Made by a program: the position numbers and the translations under genes. The notes beneath the pieces were generated by a model that did no database searches, was not told the DNA's origin, and was given only the letters and a program-made list of their open reading frames with translations. Positions 8,109-14,248 of a stretch of DNA of 47,922 bases are shown one piece after another. The first letter of the stretch is position 1, and every line of letters begins with the position of its first letter. The stretch lies in NCBI GenBank assembly GCA_022709905.1, contig JAKLHY010000060.1, forward strand, positions 1-47,922. Reading direction: 5' to 3'. The DNA comes from Verrucomicrobiota bacterium (GTDB lineage: Bacteria > Verrucomicrobiota > Verrucomicrobiia > Limisphaerales > UBA1319).

Positions 8109-8310
8109 AAGACCTAGGATTAAATAAGTAAGACCTATGACCAGAGACCTAGGACCCAAGACCTGAGACACGAAACTCAGAGCCTGTTGAAAAAATGAGT
8201 CCCTTTGCGTGTAATTCCTCACGCCCCAGGTAGGGCTGGACCGCCGAGCCAGCCGGACATTAAACCGTTGAGCCCCGGGTAGGGTCGGACCGCTGGGCCG
8301 ACCGAGCGCT
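8109..8310. repeat. Mosaic spacer between the kinase gene and the toxin-antitoxin island
   Basis: From left: degenerate heptamers of the AGACCTA type (8109-8165), a solitary MITE end GAGCCTGTTGAAAAAAT (8180-8196), a short type C hairpin (8205-8226), a GGCTGG-type REP (8229-8254) and a GGTCGG-type REP (8278-8303) with linker GGACATTAAACCGTTGAGC between them. The same REP pair with the same linker recurs at 9796-9871 and 12082-12156. Confidence 0.75.
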
Positions 8311-8453
8311 TAACGCTACGCAAAAGGAATTTTTACCACCGAGAACAAAGAGATCACAGAGAGAGACCCCCATGCCTCGAGACCCTGTCCCAAGTCCTTT
8401 TGCTCCATCCAACTACTTGACCGCTTACGGTCCGTTCGTTCCTTTTTAGGTAG

Positions 8454-8482
8454 TTGACCATCTGTAGCTTGCGATTTAGGTT
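8454..8482 (+). promoter_or_regulatory. Promoter placed for leaderless hicB transcript
   Basis: TTGACC (8454-8459), a 17-bp spacer, TAGGTT (8477-8482), then six bases to the ATG at 8489. A start site about seven bases after the -10 would coincide with the start codon. CAACTAC upstream and GTAGTTG over the -35 form an inverted pair that could be an operator. Confidence 0.5.
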
Positions 8483-8488
8483 CACTCT

Positions 8489-8691
8489 ATGATTTTGAAA
8501 GTCATCATCGAGCAAGGCAAGACGGCTTTTTTTCGGAGCACTGTCCTTCACTGAAAAGCTGTTGGTCTCAAGGCCGTACTCGGGAAGAGGCCTTAATGAA
8601 TATTCGCGAAGCCATTGACGTGTTCTTAGAACCTGAACCCTCTGAGCTTGCCCCCGGCGGTAACAGAGAGGTGCTTGCCATCTCCTTGTGA
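8489..8691 (+). pseudogene. hicB: HicB-type antitoxin, frameshifted at a T7 run
   Basis: The ATG frame reads MILKVIIEQGKTAFF and then leaves the HicB pattern. One frame over, the sequence continues EHCPSLKSCWSQGRTREEAL, MNIREAIDVFLE and so on to the stop, a clear HicB partial-RNase-H-like fold. The two halves join if one T is added to the seven Ts at 8527-8533. The gap is therefore a single-base slip, either real (decay or phase switching) or a sequencing error. The stop overlaps the following GTG (GTGA at 8688), as in the intact HicBA pair at 10374-10774. Confidence 0.75.
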
Positions 8692-8795
8692 AGCTGCCGC
8701 TGCTTTCTGGTCGCGAGGTTCTTCTTGCCTTGAAACGACTCGGATTTGTTGAGATCCATCGCAAAGGCAGCCATATCAAATTGGCTCATCCTTAA
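8688..8795 (+). pseudogene. hicA: HicA-type toxin, truncated
   Basis: A GTG start overlaps the hicB stop. The 35 codons read VKLPLLSGREVLLALKRLGF then EIHRKGSHIKLAHP, the N-terminal half of a HicA dsRBD-like mRNase including its conserved GSH histidine. The sequence stops at TAA exactly where heptamer repeats begin (8796 on), so the C-terminal ~25 residues appear to have been lost to the repeat. Confidence 0.72.
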
Positions 8796-9100
8796 GTTCC
8801 CACGTCCCCAGTCTTATGTCCCCTGTTTCCTGTCACCTTTTCCTCCGCCTTTGCGTGATCTTCTTCTCACGCCAAGCCGCAAAGCCGCCAAACGCCCCAG
8901 GTAGGGTCGGACCGCCGGGCCGACCGTGCGTTTAACGCGACGCAAAACCTCTCACGGAGACACCAAGACACAGAGATCAATGCACTTTCACCTCCGTGTC
9001 TTCGTGCCTCTGTGAGAGAAAGTTACTCTTGAACCATCTTTCGTTGCGCCCATCCGCCGCGCCTGACTAGACCGCCCGACAGTCCCAGGTCTCAAATCGT
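8796..9100. repeat. Full mosaic spacer (heptamers, C, REP, D, tail)
   Basis: The most complete copy of the spacer that separates modules in this island. Heptamers GTCTTAT/GTCCCCT (8796-8850); type C hairpin with GCGTGA/TCACGC arms (8860-8895); a GGTCGG-type REP (8900-8925); GTGCGTTTAACGCGACGC; type D imperfect palindrome (about 8950-9020) with CTCTCACGGAGACACC-like left arm and its complement on the right around CAATGCACTTTCACC; then a tail containing GACCGCCCGACAGTCCCAGG. Confidence 0.75.
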
Positions 9101-9130
9101 TTCCTCGTTCAATCCAGGGATCTATCCGCG

Positions 9131-9158
9131 TTGACAGCATTTGCCAATAGAATACACT
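9131..9158 (+). promoter_or_regulatory. Promoter placed for leaderless parD transcript
   Basis: Consensus TTGACA (9131-9136), a 16-bp spacer, TACACT (9153-9158), then six bases to the ATG at 9165. No ribosome-binding site precedes the ATG. Confidence 0.55.
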
Positions 9159-9164
9159 TTCTCT

Positions 9165-9416
9165 ATGGGCTTTACACGCACCGATTACTACGAATCCATC
9201 ATCCAGCGGCACATTCGCTCTGGCCGAGCTTCAAACAAAAGCGAGGTTATTCATCAGGCCCTGGCCTTGCTCGACGCTGTGACCCGGGGTAATGGCCCTG
9301 AAGGCGCAAGCTTCCGCAACGTGGATGAACTGGAAGCCCTCCTCTTGCAGGCTGGCCCCGCCACTCCCATGACGCCAGAACGCAAGGCCCGCATCTATGG
9401 AAAACTGAAGCGATGA
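9165..9416 (+). CDS. ParD-like antitoxin
   Basis: 83 residues from the ATG; an upstream TTG (9141) is in frame but lies inside the promoter. The N-terminus (GFTRTDYYESIIQRHIRSGR, then ASNKSEVIHQALALLD) is a CopG/ParD ribbon-helix-helix domain with the usual S/N-K-S-E-V-I-H helix. The C-terminal acidic and flexible part would wrap the toxin. The stop overlaps the toxin start (ATGA). ParD antitoxins bind their own promoter, so autoregulation is expected. Confidence 0.82.
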   Translation: MGFTRTDYYESIIQRHIRSGRASNKSEVIHQALALLDAVTRGNGPEGASFRNVDELEALLLQAGPATPMTPERKARIYGKLKR

Positions 9417-9730
9417 ACTGGCAAGCTTCGCCAGTGGTGGATGAGGACTCGATTGCAGCGAGAGATTTCATCGCCAATGACAATGAGACGGCCGCAAGGG
9501 CTTTCCTGGATGCTGCGTTTGAAATGTTCAATCGGTTGGGGCAGTTTCCTGAAATGGGACAGCAGGCGCGACTAAAACATCGGGACTTGAAAGGCATACG
9601 CTTCTTTGTCCTGTCGCCGCCCTTCAATCGCTGGCTGATTTTCTACCGATCGTCGACCAAGGGTGTAGAGATCAAGCGCGTTCTCTACGGCAATACTAAT
9701 TGGCGCCAAGAACCGCAACGCTTCTTCTAG
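9413..9730 (+). CDS. ParE/RelE-superfamily toxin
   Basis: 105 residues, overlapping the ParD stop by four bases. The pattern (DIAARDFIAND-like N-terminal helix, FPEMGQQARLKHRDLKGIRF, then FFVLSPPFNRWLIFYRSS and VEIKRVLYGNTNW) matches the ParE/RelE fold: two helices followed by a beta sheet ending in RVLYG. The partner identity points to ParE (gyrase-directed) rather than a ribosome-dependent RelE, but that cannot be settled from sequence alone. The gene looks intact. Confidence 0.82.
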   Translation: MNWQASPVVDEDSIAARDFIANDNETAARAFLDAAFEMFNRLGQFPEMGQQARLKHRDLKGIRFFVLSPPFNRWLIFYRSSTKGVEIKRVLYGNTNWRQEPQRFF

Positions 9731-9767
9731 ACCCACTATTTGGGTAAAGCCGAATGCTGACCAGTCT

Positions 9768-10290
9768 TTGTGTCTTTGAAATTTCCCCACGCCACGGTAG
9801 GGCTGGACCGCTGGGCCAGCCGGACACTAAACCGTTGAACCCCGGGTAGGGTCGGACCGCCTGGGTCGACCAAGCGCTTCACGCTACGCAAAAGGAATTT
9901 TTACCACAGAGAACTCAGAGATCACAGAGAGAAATACCCTTATTTTAAAAGGGCTTAGTGTCTTTGCGCCTTTGCGTGAGGTTTTTTTCACGCCAAGCCG
10001 CCAAACGCCCCGGGTAGGGTCGGACCGCTGGGCCGACCGTGCCTCTGTGAGAGCAATTCCATCAAACTGGACTTTCCAGCGCCCACCCGCCGCACCCGAC
10101 CAGACCGCCCGACAGTCCCAGATCTCAGGTCTTATGTCTTAAGTCTTATGTCCCCTGTCCCCTGTCCCAGGTCTCCGCGCCTTCGCGCCTTTGCGTGAAA
10201 TTCCGTCACCCCAAGCCGCAAAGTCCGCAACCGTCTTAGGTCCCAGGTTTCAAGTCCGAGGTCTTTGATCTTTCCGTCCTTTCGTCCAAG
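9768..10290. repeat. Mosaic spacer between parDE and hicBA
   Basis: Contains a REP pair (9796-9821 GGCTGG type; 9844-9871 GGTCGG type) with the standard linker, ACCACAGAGAACTCAGAGATC, a type C hairpin (9960-10008), another GGTCGG REP (10012-10038), the right half of type D plus tail (10039-10120), heptamers (10125-10172), a second type C unit (10175-10225) and more heptamers to about 10290. The last ~80 bp before hicB hold nothing I recognise. Confidence 0.7.
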
Positions 10291-10373
10291 TGCTGACTGG
10301 ACAGTTGGTTCCAGGCGCAATAATTTGTCCAGGGTGAGCGGATTGAAAACAAACTGCACGGCGATGGCGCAAA

Positions 10374-10592
10374 ATGAAATTGACGGCTGTATTTGAACCG
10401 GCGGAAGAGGGCGGTTACATTTGTTGGCTGGAGGAAATGCCTGGCGTCCAAAGCCAGGGTGAGACCTTGGAGGAAGCCCGGGCGAACCTCACTGATGCGG
10501 CCCAGCTCGCGATCGAATACCTGAGGGAGAAATCACGGCAGGAGCGGTCGCCGCAATCCCTGTGCGAAAGCCTCGAGCTCCCCGCCGCGTGA
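10374..10592 (+). CDS. hicB: HicB-family antitoxin
   Basis: 72 residues, intact. MKLTAVFEPAEEGGYICWLE, then EMPGVQSQGETLEEARANL and DAAQLAIEYL give the HicB partial-RNase-H-like fold. No DNA-binding domain is visible at the C-terminus, so regulation may depend on the fold itself or on another factor. The stop overlaps the hicA GTG (GTGA). This pair shows what the broken pairs at 8489 and 14249 looked like. Confidence 0.83.
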   Translation: MKLTAVFEPAEEGGYICWLEEMPGVQSQGETLEEARANLTDAAQLAIEYLREKSRQERSPQSLCESLELPAA

Positions 10593-10774
10593 AGCTGGTT
10601 GACCTTGAGCGCCATCTCCGACACCACGGATGCCTCCCCAAGCGGCAAGGCGCTGCTCATGCCATCTGGGAAAATCCGACGAACCGTGCATGGACAGCCG
10701 TTCCTCGCCATCGAGAAATCAAGGAATACCTTGCTCAACGAATTTGCCGTCAACTGGAAATACCTGGGATCTAA
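10589..10774 (+). CDS. hicA: HicA-family mRNA interferase toxin
   Basis: 61 residues from a GTG that overlaps the hicB stop. VKLVDLERHLRHHGC, then KRQGAAHAIWENP and RAWTAVPRHREIKEYLAQRI fit the HicA double-stranded-RNA-binding-like fold. The catalytic histidine is in AAHAIW, and the PRHREI segment is typical of the subgroup. HicA cleaves mRNA without ribosomes when not held by HicB. A longer ATG-initiated frame (10562) would run inside hicB and is less likely. Confidence 0.82.
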   Translation: MKLVDLERHLRHHGCLPKRQGAAHAIWENPTNRAWTAVPRHREIKEYLAQRICRQLEIPGI

Positions 10775-10827
10775 TCCAGTCAGAGAACACCGGGAAGCTA
10801 CGCCTTTTTGCGCCAGGAAAGCCTCAT

Positions 10828-10908
10828 GGAGTGCGGTAGTCCTCTACCGCTTTCGATGCTTTCGACGACCAGCTTCTTATCCAAAGCGCCAGGGGACTGG
10901 CGCACTCT
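10828..10908. repeat. Cloverleaf-like repeat (type E)
   Basis: Ends GGAGTGC and GCACTC pair with each other. Inside are two perfect hairpins, GCGGTAG-TCCT-CTACCGC and GCGCCAG-GGGA-CTGGCGC, joined by a CTTTCGATGCTTTCGACGACC-like spacer. Single copy here. The structure resembles multi-hairpin mobile repeats rather than a coding segment. Confidence 0.7.
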
Positions 10909-10913
10909 AAAAG

Positions 10914-11035
10914 CCTTTGCGTGAGGTTTTTTTCACGCCAAGCCGCCAAGCCGAAAAACGCACAACAGTCTCAGGTCTTAGGTCCCAAGTCTTATGTCCC
11001 CTGTTCCCTGTTTCCTGTCCCAGGTCCTTTCGTCC
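10914..11035. repeat. Type C hairpin and heptamer tract
   Basis: A GCGTGA/TCACGC type C unit (10914-10955) is followed by heptamers such as AGGTCTT, AGGTCCC, CTGTTCC and CTGTCCC (10973-11030). The right end, CCTTTCGTCCCTGAAAAC, is shared with the region just before the antitoxin gene at 12698. Confidence 0.7.
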
Positions 11036-11045
11036 CTGAAAACCA

Positions 11046-11074
11046 TTGTCAGCCAATCAGGATCTGACTAAATT
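11046..11074 (+). promoter_or_regulatory. Promoter in the shared leaderless geometry
   Basis: TTGTCA (11046-11051), a 17-bp spacer, TAAATT (11069-11074), six bases, then ATG at 11081. The whole block from CCTTTCGTCCCTG through ATGAGCGTGG is nearly the same as that before 12698, so the two promoters are copies. Confidence 0.5.
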
Positions 11075-11080
11075 TTTCTT

Positions 11081-11143
11081 ATGAGCGTGGTGGAGATCAA
11101 AATAACAGATCGAACCTCTTGCACGCGAGTGGGACGACCATGA
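11081..11143 (+). CDS. 20-residue leader frame, relic of an antitoxin start
   Basis: Reads MSVVEIKITDRT then SCTRVGRP and stops, with its TGA overlapping the next ATG (ATGA at 11140). The first residues parallel the antitoxin MSVAELKK at 12698, and the promoter is also copied. It may be the stump of an antitoxin gene that now acts only as a translated leader coupling translation into the nucleotidyltransferase gene. It could equally be untranslated debris. Confidence 0.3.
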   Translation: MSVVEIKITDRTSCTRVGRP

Positions 11144-11682
11144 ACGCGGCCTCGCTGAGATCAAATCTGGCACGGTTGGATGCGGCATTATGCGAACCCG
11201 CCAGGCTGTGCATTTACGGAAGCGCGGCCGTCATGCTTTTGGGTGAAGAAGATCGATTCAGTGTCGATATGGATGTTGCAGGCCCATACAGCGTGGTTAA
11301 CGAGCGGGCCTTGGATCTTGCCGCAAGTCAGATTGGATGGCCAATGAATCCACCGGACGATTTTTCCGGCGATCACATCGAGTGGGTGGGGCCAACTCGG
11401 CTCTGTCTTGCGCCCCCGTCAGCGGACAACGCGGTCGTCCTATGGCAAGGCAGCCGATTATGCGTGTTCACATTGCCGCCGGCAGACCTGGCTGCCAGCC
11501 GCTTAATCCGTTATGATCCCACAGATCAGTCCGATATTCAGTTCCTGCAAATTCAGGCGCGGATTCGCTATGAAGACATCGCGAACGCGGTCGACCATCT
11601 TCCCGCGGCGTTCCGTAATGACCTTCTGGTACGGGAAAACCTGAACAACTTACGCCGGGACATGGAGCGCTGGATGCCATGA
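11140..11682 (+). CDS. Nucleotidyltransferase-fold protein (DUF6036-like)
   Basis: 180 residues from the ATG; an upstream in-frame TTG (11119) is less likely. CIYGSAAVMLLG followed by SVDMDVAGPYS is the G-S and D-x-D pattern of minimal nucleotidyltransferases of the AbiEii/DUF6036 type. The C-terminal part is helical. Such proteins are often toxin-like partners in two-gene modules that modify tRNA or protein with NTP. Its stop overlaps the next start (ATGA), so the two are co-translated, as in the neighbouring toxin-antitoxin pairs. Function as a toxin is inference from fold and location. Confidence 0.6.
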   Translation: MNAASLRSNLARLDAALCEPARLCIYGSAAVMLLGEEDRFSVDMDVAGPYSVVNERALDLAASQIGWPMNPPDDFSGDHIEWVGPTRLCLAPPSADNAVVLWQGSRLCVFTLPPADLAASRLIRYDPTDQSDIQFLQIQARIRYEDIANAVDHLPAAFRNDLLVRENLNNLRRDMERWMP

Positions 11683-12041
11683 CCCCCAGGGCTAAACTTC
11701 AGATGGCTTACGAGTTGGCCTTTCATCCAGTGCGGCTAAACACCGCCTGGAACGAATGGGAAAGACACCAGATCACCGATCTTGCCGAACTCAGGGCTGC
11801 GGTGGTATGGGCGCTAACACTGCATCAACGGTTGCCCGAAGCCCCCGCGGTGTCTGGCCGCGCCCTGCGTCGTTTGGCTCGGTATCAGGCAGCCGCGCGT
11901 CTCTATCGCCTCCCCTCCATGCTGCGAAAGTTCGCCCAGAAATTAAACGCCAACGATGGAATACCCGAAGAAGTCCCAGCATGGATGGTTAGGGATATCA
12001 GCCTCCCGTTGCTTGGCCGTTCCGCAGTTAATGGACGATGA
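11679..12041 (+). CDS. Unrecognised helical protein paired with the nucleotidyltransferase
   Basis: 120 residues overlapping the previous gene by four bases. It is mostly helical and basic (RALRRLARYQAAARLYRLP), with Trp-rich N-terminal helices (NTAWNEWERHQITDLAELR). I do not recognise a family. The tight pairing and the surroundings make it a candidate partner or antidote of the preceding protein. Confidence 0.5.
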   Translation: MTPRAKLQMAYELAFHPVRLNTAWNEWERHQITDLAELRAAVVWALTLHQRLPEAPAVSGRALRRLARYQAAARLYRLPSMLRKFAQKLNANDGIPEEVPAWMVRDISLPLLGRSAVNGR

Positions 12042-12047
12042 TAAGTC

Positions 12048-12195
12048 CCGCGCCTTTGCGTGAGATTTTTTTCACGCCCCGGGTAGGGCTGGACCGCCGG
12101 GCCAGCCGGACATTAAACCGTTGAGCCCCGGGTAGGGTCGGACCGCTGGGCCGACCGTGCGTTTAACGCGACTCAAAACCTCTCACGGACACTAA
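12048..12195. repeat. Mosaic spacer left of the MITE
   Basis: Type C hairpin (12048-12078), a GGCTGG REP (12082-12107), linker GGACATTAAACCGTTGAGC, a GGTCGG REP (12131-12156), GTGCGTTTAACGCGACTC and the left arm of type D, which is interrupted by the MITE at 12193-12195. Confidence 0.72.
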
Positions 12196-12466
12196 GAGCC
12201 TGTTCGAAAACTCCAAGGGGCGCTGTTTTCGCAGAAAGGGCCGCATGGCGAGGCGCGACGAAGGAAAATATCCCTGGCGGATCTTTGACTGAGGAGCAAC
12301 GAAGCCGGGGGGCCATTTCTGCGAAGTCTTCGGGCGGCGGCTCTTTTGCCCGGGGCCAGCGTTGGCTTGGACCTTACAGCCCCCATCGGGGATGCTCGGC
12401 CCAAGCCGCCTTGGCCCCAGCCAAAATCCCTCGCCGCAGCACCCCTTGTAATTTTCAAACAGGCTC
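12196..12466. mobile_element. MITE-like element with 30-bp inverted ends and TAA target duplication
   Basis: The 271-bp element starts GAGCCTGTTCGAAAACTCC and ends with the complement of GAGCCTGTTTGAAAATTAC. The outer 30 bp match at 26 positions. TAA stands on both sides (12193-12195 and 12467-12469). Removing the element and one TAA restores an uninterrupted type D repeat. It encodes no transposase. Ends of the GAGCCTG type and a TNA duplication resemble IS5-family insertion sequences, so mobilisation in trans by such an enzyme is plausible. Confidence 0.8.
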
Positions 12467-12655
12467 TAAGGCACAGAGATCAATGCACTTTCACCTCCGT
12501 GTCTTCGTGCCTCTGTGAGAGAAGGTTTTTCTTGAACCATCCTTCGGCGCGCCCATCCGTCCTGCCCGACCAGACCGCCCGACAGTCCGAGGTCTTAGGT
12601 CCTTGGTCCCATGTCTTATGTCCCCTGTCCCCTGTCCCAGGTCCTTTCGTCCCTG
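12467..12655. repeat. Right half of type D, tail and heptamers
   Basis: Continues the interrupted type D palindrome (to about 12523), then the tail with GACCGCCCGACAGTCC (12570-12588) and heptamers AGGTCTT, AGGTCCT, TGGTCCC, ATGTCTT, ATGTCCC, CTGTCCC (12590-12645). Confidence 0.72.
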
Positions 12656-12662
12656 AAAACGA

Positions 12663-12691
12663 TTGTCCACCACTCAAAAAGTGCGTAAACT
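12663..12691 (+). promoter_or_regulatory. Promoter placed for leaderless antitoxin transcript
   Basis: TTGTCC (12663-12668), a 17-bp spacer, TAAACT (12686-12691), six bases, ATG at 12698. No ribosome-binding site. Confidence 0.5.
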
Positions 12692-12697
12692 CTTATT

Positions 12698-12910
12698 ATG
12701 AGCGTGGCCGAGCTAAAAAAAACCGTTGAGAGTCTCAGTGCGGATGAGAGGTTATTCTTAGCTGCATATTTGAAGCACTTGTCTCGAGTCGACGATCCTT
12801 CCTACCAATCAGATCTAACGCGCTTGAACGCCGAGATCGACTCCGGCAAGAAATTGACTCTGCCTCAAGTCGTTAGGATGCACGAAGCCCTTAAGGCGGA
12901 GGGATTGTGA
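12698..12910 (+). CDS. Putative antitoxin of a RelE-type pair
   Basis: 70 residues: an N-terminal helical region (SVAELKKTVESLSADERLFL, then AAYLKHLSR) and a C-terminal segment (DLTRLNAEIDSGKKLTLPQV) with the DSGKKL-type tail seen in small addiction-module antitoxins. The fold family is not certain. The stop overlaps the GTG of the toxin gene (GTGA at 12907). Confidence 0.62.
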   Translation: MSVAELKKTVESLSADERLFLAAYLKHLSRVDDPSYQSDLTRLNAEIDSGKKLTLPQVVRMHEALKAEGL

Positions 12911-13161
12911 GCACAGACTGGCAATTTGTACTCAATGAGAGTTCGGTTCAGTTTCTGCTGACGTGTCGTATTCGACAGAGAGAGCTTTTGATCAATGCTT
13001 TACAGCAGTTGGCCGCCAATCCTCAGCAACGGAGTGATTACGAAGCTAAAGACAGCACGGGACGTCCAATAGCCATCAAACGAGTTGAGGATTTCTTCAT
13101 CACGTATTGGTGTGATAACTACGTTAATGAACTGCGCGTAATCCGTATCGAGTGCATTTGA
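12907..13161 (+). CDS. RelE-like toxin
   Basis: 84 residues from a GTG overlapping the antitoxin stop. RIRQRELLINALQQLAANPQ is the helical hairpin; DSTGRPIAIKRVEDFFITYW and ELRVIRIECI are the beta strands typical of RelE/ParE-superfamily proteins. Probably an mRNA interferase or relative; residues needed to tell subfamilies apart cannot be placed with confidence. Confidence 0.65.
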   Translation: MSTDWQFVLNESSVQFLLTCRIRQRELLINALQQLAANPQQRSDYEAKDSTGRPIAIKRVEDFFITYWCDNYVNELRVIRIECI

Positions 13162-13199
13162 AAAGGCTCGTGACCCATTCCGCAACGCAAGCCTTCCCT

Positions 13200-13383
13200 C
13201 GGTCCTTAAGTCCCCGCGCCCTTGCGCCTTTGCATGAGATTTTTTTCACGCCCCGGGTAGGGTCGGACCGCTGGGCCGACCGAGCTTTTCCGCGACGTTC
13301 TGCTTCGGAGACTTTTCGACCGGCGCGCCTGGCAGTCACGCCCTACCAGAGCGCCTGGTAGGGTCGGACCGCCTGGGCCGACC
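13200..13383. repeat. Mosaic spacer with REP/BIME
   Basis: Heptamer trace and type C hairpin (13205-13252), a GGTCGG REP (13256-13282), a linker holding GTTCTGCTTCGGAG (the complement of the standard BIME linker), an inverted GGCGCG unit ending CCCTACC (13322-13347), and a forward GGTCGG REP (13357-13383). Confidence 0.72.
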
Positions 13384-13413
13384 GGACATTAAGCACCCAA
13401 TCCCGGCTCGAAC

Positions 13414-13441
13414 TTGACTGCCTTCGATATCATGGCACAAT
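13414..13441 (+). promoter_or_regulatory. Promoter placed for leaderless relB-like transcript
   Basis: TTGACT (13414-13419), a 16-bp spacer, CACAAT (13436-13441), six bases, ATG at 13448. ATTGATAC between the -10 and ATG is not a ribosome-binding site. Confidence 0.48.
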
Positions 13442-13447
13442 TGATAC

Positions 13448-13726
13448 ATGACTGAGCAAATTAGACTTCGTATTGATAGCCAACTGGCGAAGGATGCCGA
13501 CGTGGTCTGCCGTGAAATCGGCATTACGCCGACAGCGGCGGTATCCATGTTTTTCGCGCAAATGGTAAAATTGCGAGGTCTACCATTCCGCCCGAGTGAT
13601 TTTCCGGCGTTAGATGAATACGGCGTGACGTTGGCGCAAGCAACTGCGGCCGAAGATTCTGCCTTGGCTGAAATCGCCTCCTTGCGCAGAGCGGGTAAGC
13701 TGGAAACCTTCATGGGCAAGCTATGA
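13448..13726 (+). CDS. RelB/DinJ-family antitoxin
   Basis: 92 residues. IRLRIDSQLAKDADVVCREI followed by GITPTAAVSMFFAQMV is the RelB/DinJ ribbon-helix-helix domain (LGLT-x-AI-like turn). RGLPFRP is the conserved post-domain segment. The C-terminal part would occupy the toxin. The stop overlaps the toxin ATG (ATGA at 13723). Confidence 0.85.
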   Translation: MTEQIRLRIDSQLAKDADVVCREIGITPTAAVSMFFAQMVKLRGLPFRPSDFPALDEYGVTLAQATAAEDSALAEIASLRRAGKLETFMGKL

Positions 13727-14007
13727 TTCGTGTTCTGCTCACGGAACGAATCAAGAAGACAGCGTTGAAGTTGCCCTCGCATCTGCGGGAAAAAGCCTCC
13801 CAAGCCATTGCCGACGTGAGCGCCGCTTTTGGCGATACCCATCAACATCGCGGACTCGGGCTTCGCAAACTCGCCAGGCGTTCCTATGAAATCCGCGTGG
13901 AATCCCAATGGCGCGTCGTGTTTATTTACGATGGGAAAGCCCTGATTGCCTACGATATAATGAACCACGACGACGTTTCGCTCTGGTTGCGCGGCCAGCG
14001 GAAGTAA
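13723..14007 (+). CDS. RelE-superfamily toxin paired with the RelB-like antitoxin
   Basis: 94 residues. The N-terminal helices include LTERIKKTALKLPSHLREKA; the sheet contains GLRKLARRSYEIRVESQWRV and VFIYDGKALIAYDIMNHDDV. The R-S-Y-E-I-R and WRVVF pattern fits RelE-like mRNA interferases. It looks complete. Confidence 0.75.
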   Translation: MIRVLLTERIKKTALKLPSHLREKASQAIADVSAAFGDTHQHRGLGLRKLARRSYEIRVESQWRVVFIYDGKALIAYDIMNHDDVSLWLRGQRK

Positions 14008-14011
14008 CAAG

Positions 14012-14145
14012 TCCCCGCGCCTTTGCGTGATCTTCTTCTCACGCCAAGCCGCCAACCTCGCAACCGCCTTAGGTCCTTGGTCCTATGTCTTATGTCTCCT
14101 GTTCCCTGTCCCCTGTTTCCTGTCCCCTGTCCCAGGTCCCGTAGT
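14012..14145. repeat. Type C hairpin followed by 11 heptamers
   Basis: A GCGTGA/TCACGC unit (14020-14060), then 7-mers in one register: AGGTCCT, TGGTCCT, ATGTCTT, ATGTCTC, CTGTTCC, CTGTCCC, CTGTTTC, CTGTCCC, CTGTCCC, AGGTCCC, GTAGTCC. This is the clearest display of the 7-bp period outside genes. Confidence 0.8.
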
Positions 14146-14214
14146 CCGTGGTTATTTCAGTTTTTCACTGTTTCTGCTTTGCTTTTCTGATGCCCGACCT
14201 CCGGCATCTCGTGC

Positions 14215-14242
14215 TTGCGACCGGCAATAAAGCGAATACTCT
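14215..14242 (+). promoter_or_regulatory. Promoter in the shared leaderless geometry (hicB)
   Basis: TTGCGA (14215-14220), a 16-bp spacer, TACTCT (14237-14242), six bases, ATG at 14249. Hexamers are weak, but the spacing matches the other modules. Confidence 0.4.
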
Positions 14243-14248
14243 TTCCCC

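Noticed and set aside
12192..12518. Open frames inside the MITE
   Set aside because: They span the inverted ends, run on into the flanking repeat and resemble no transposase.
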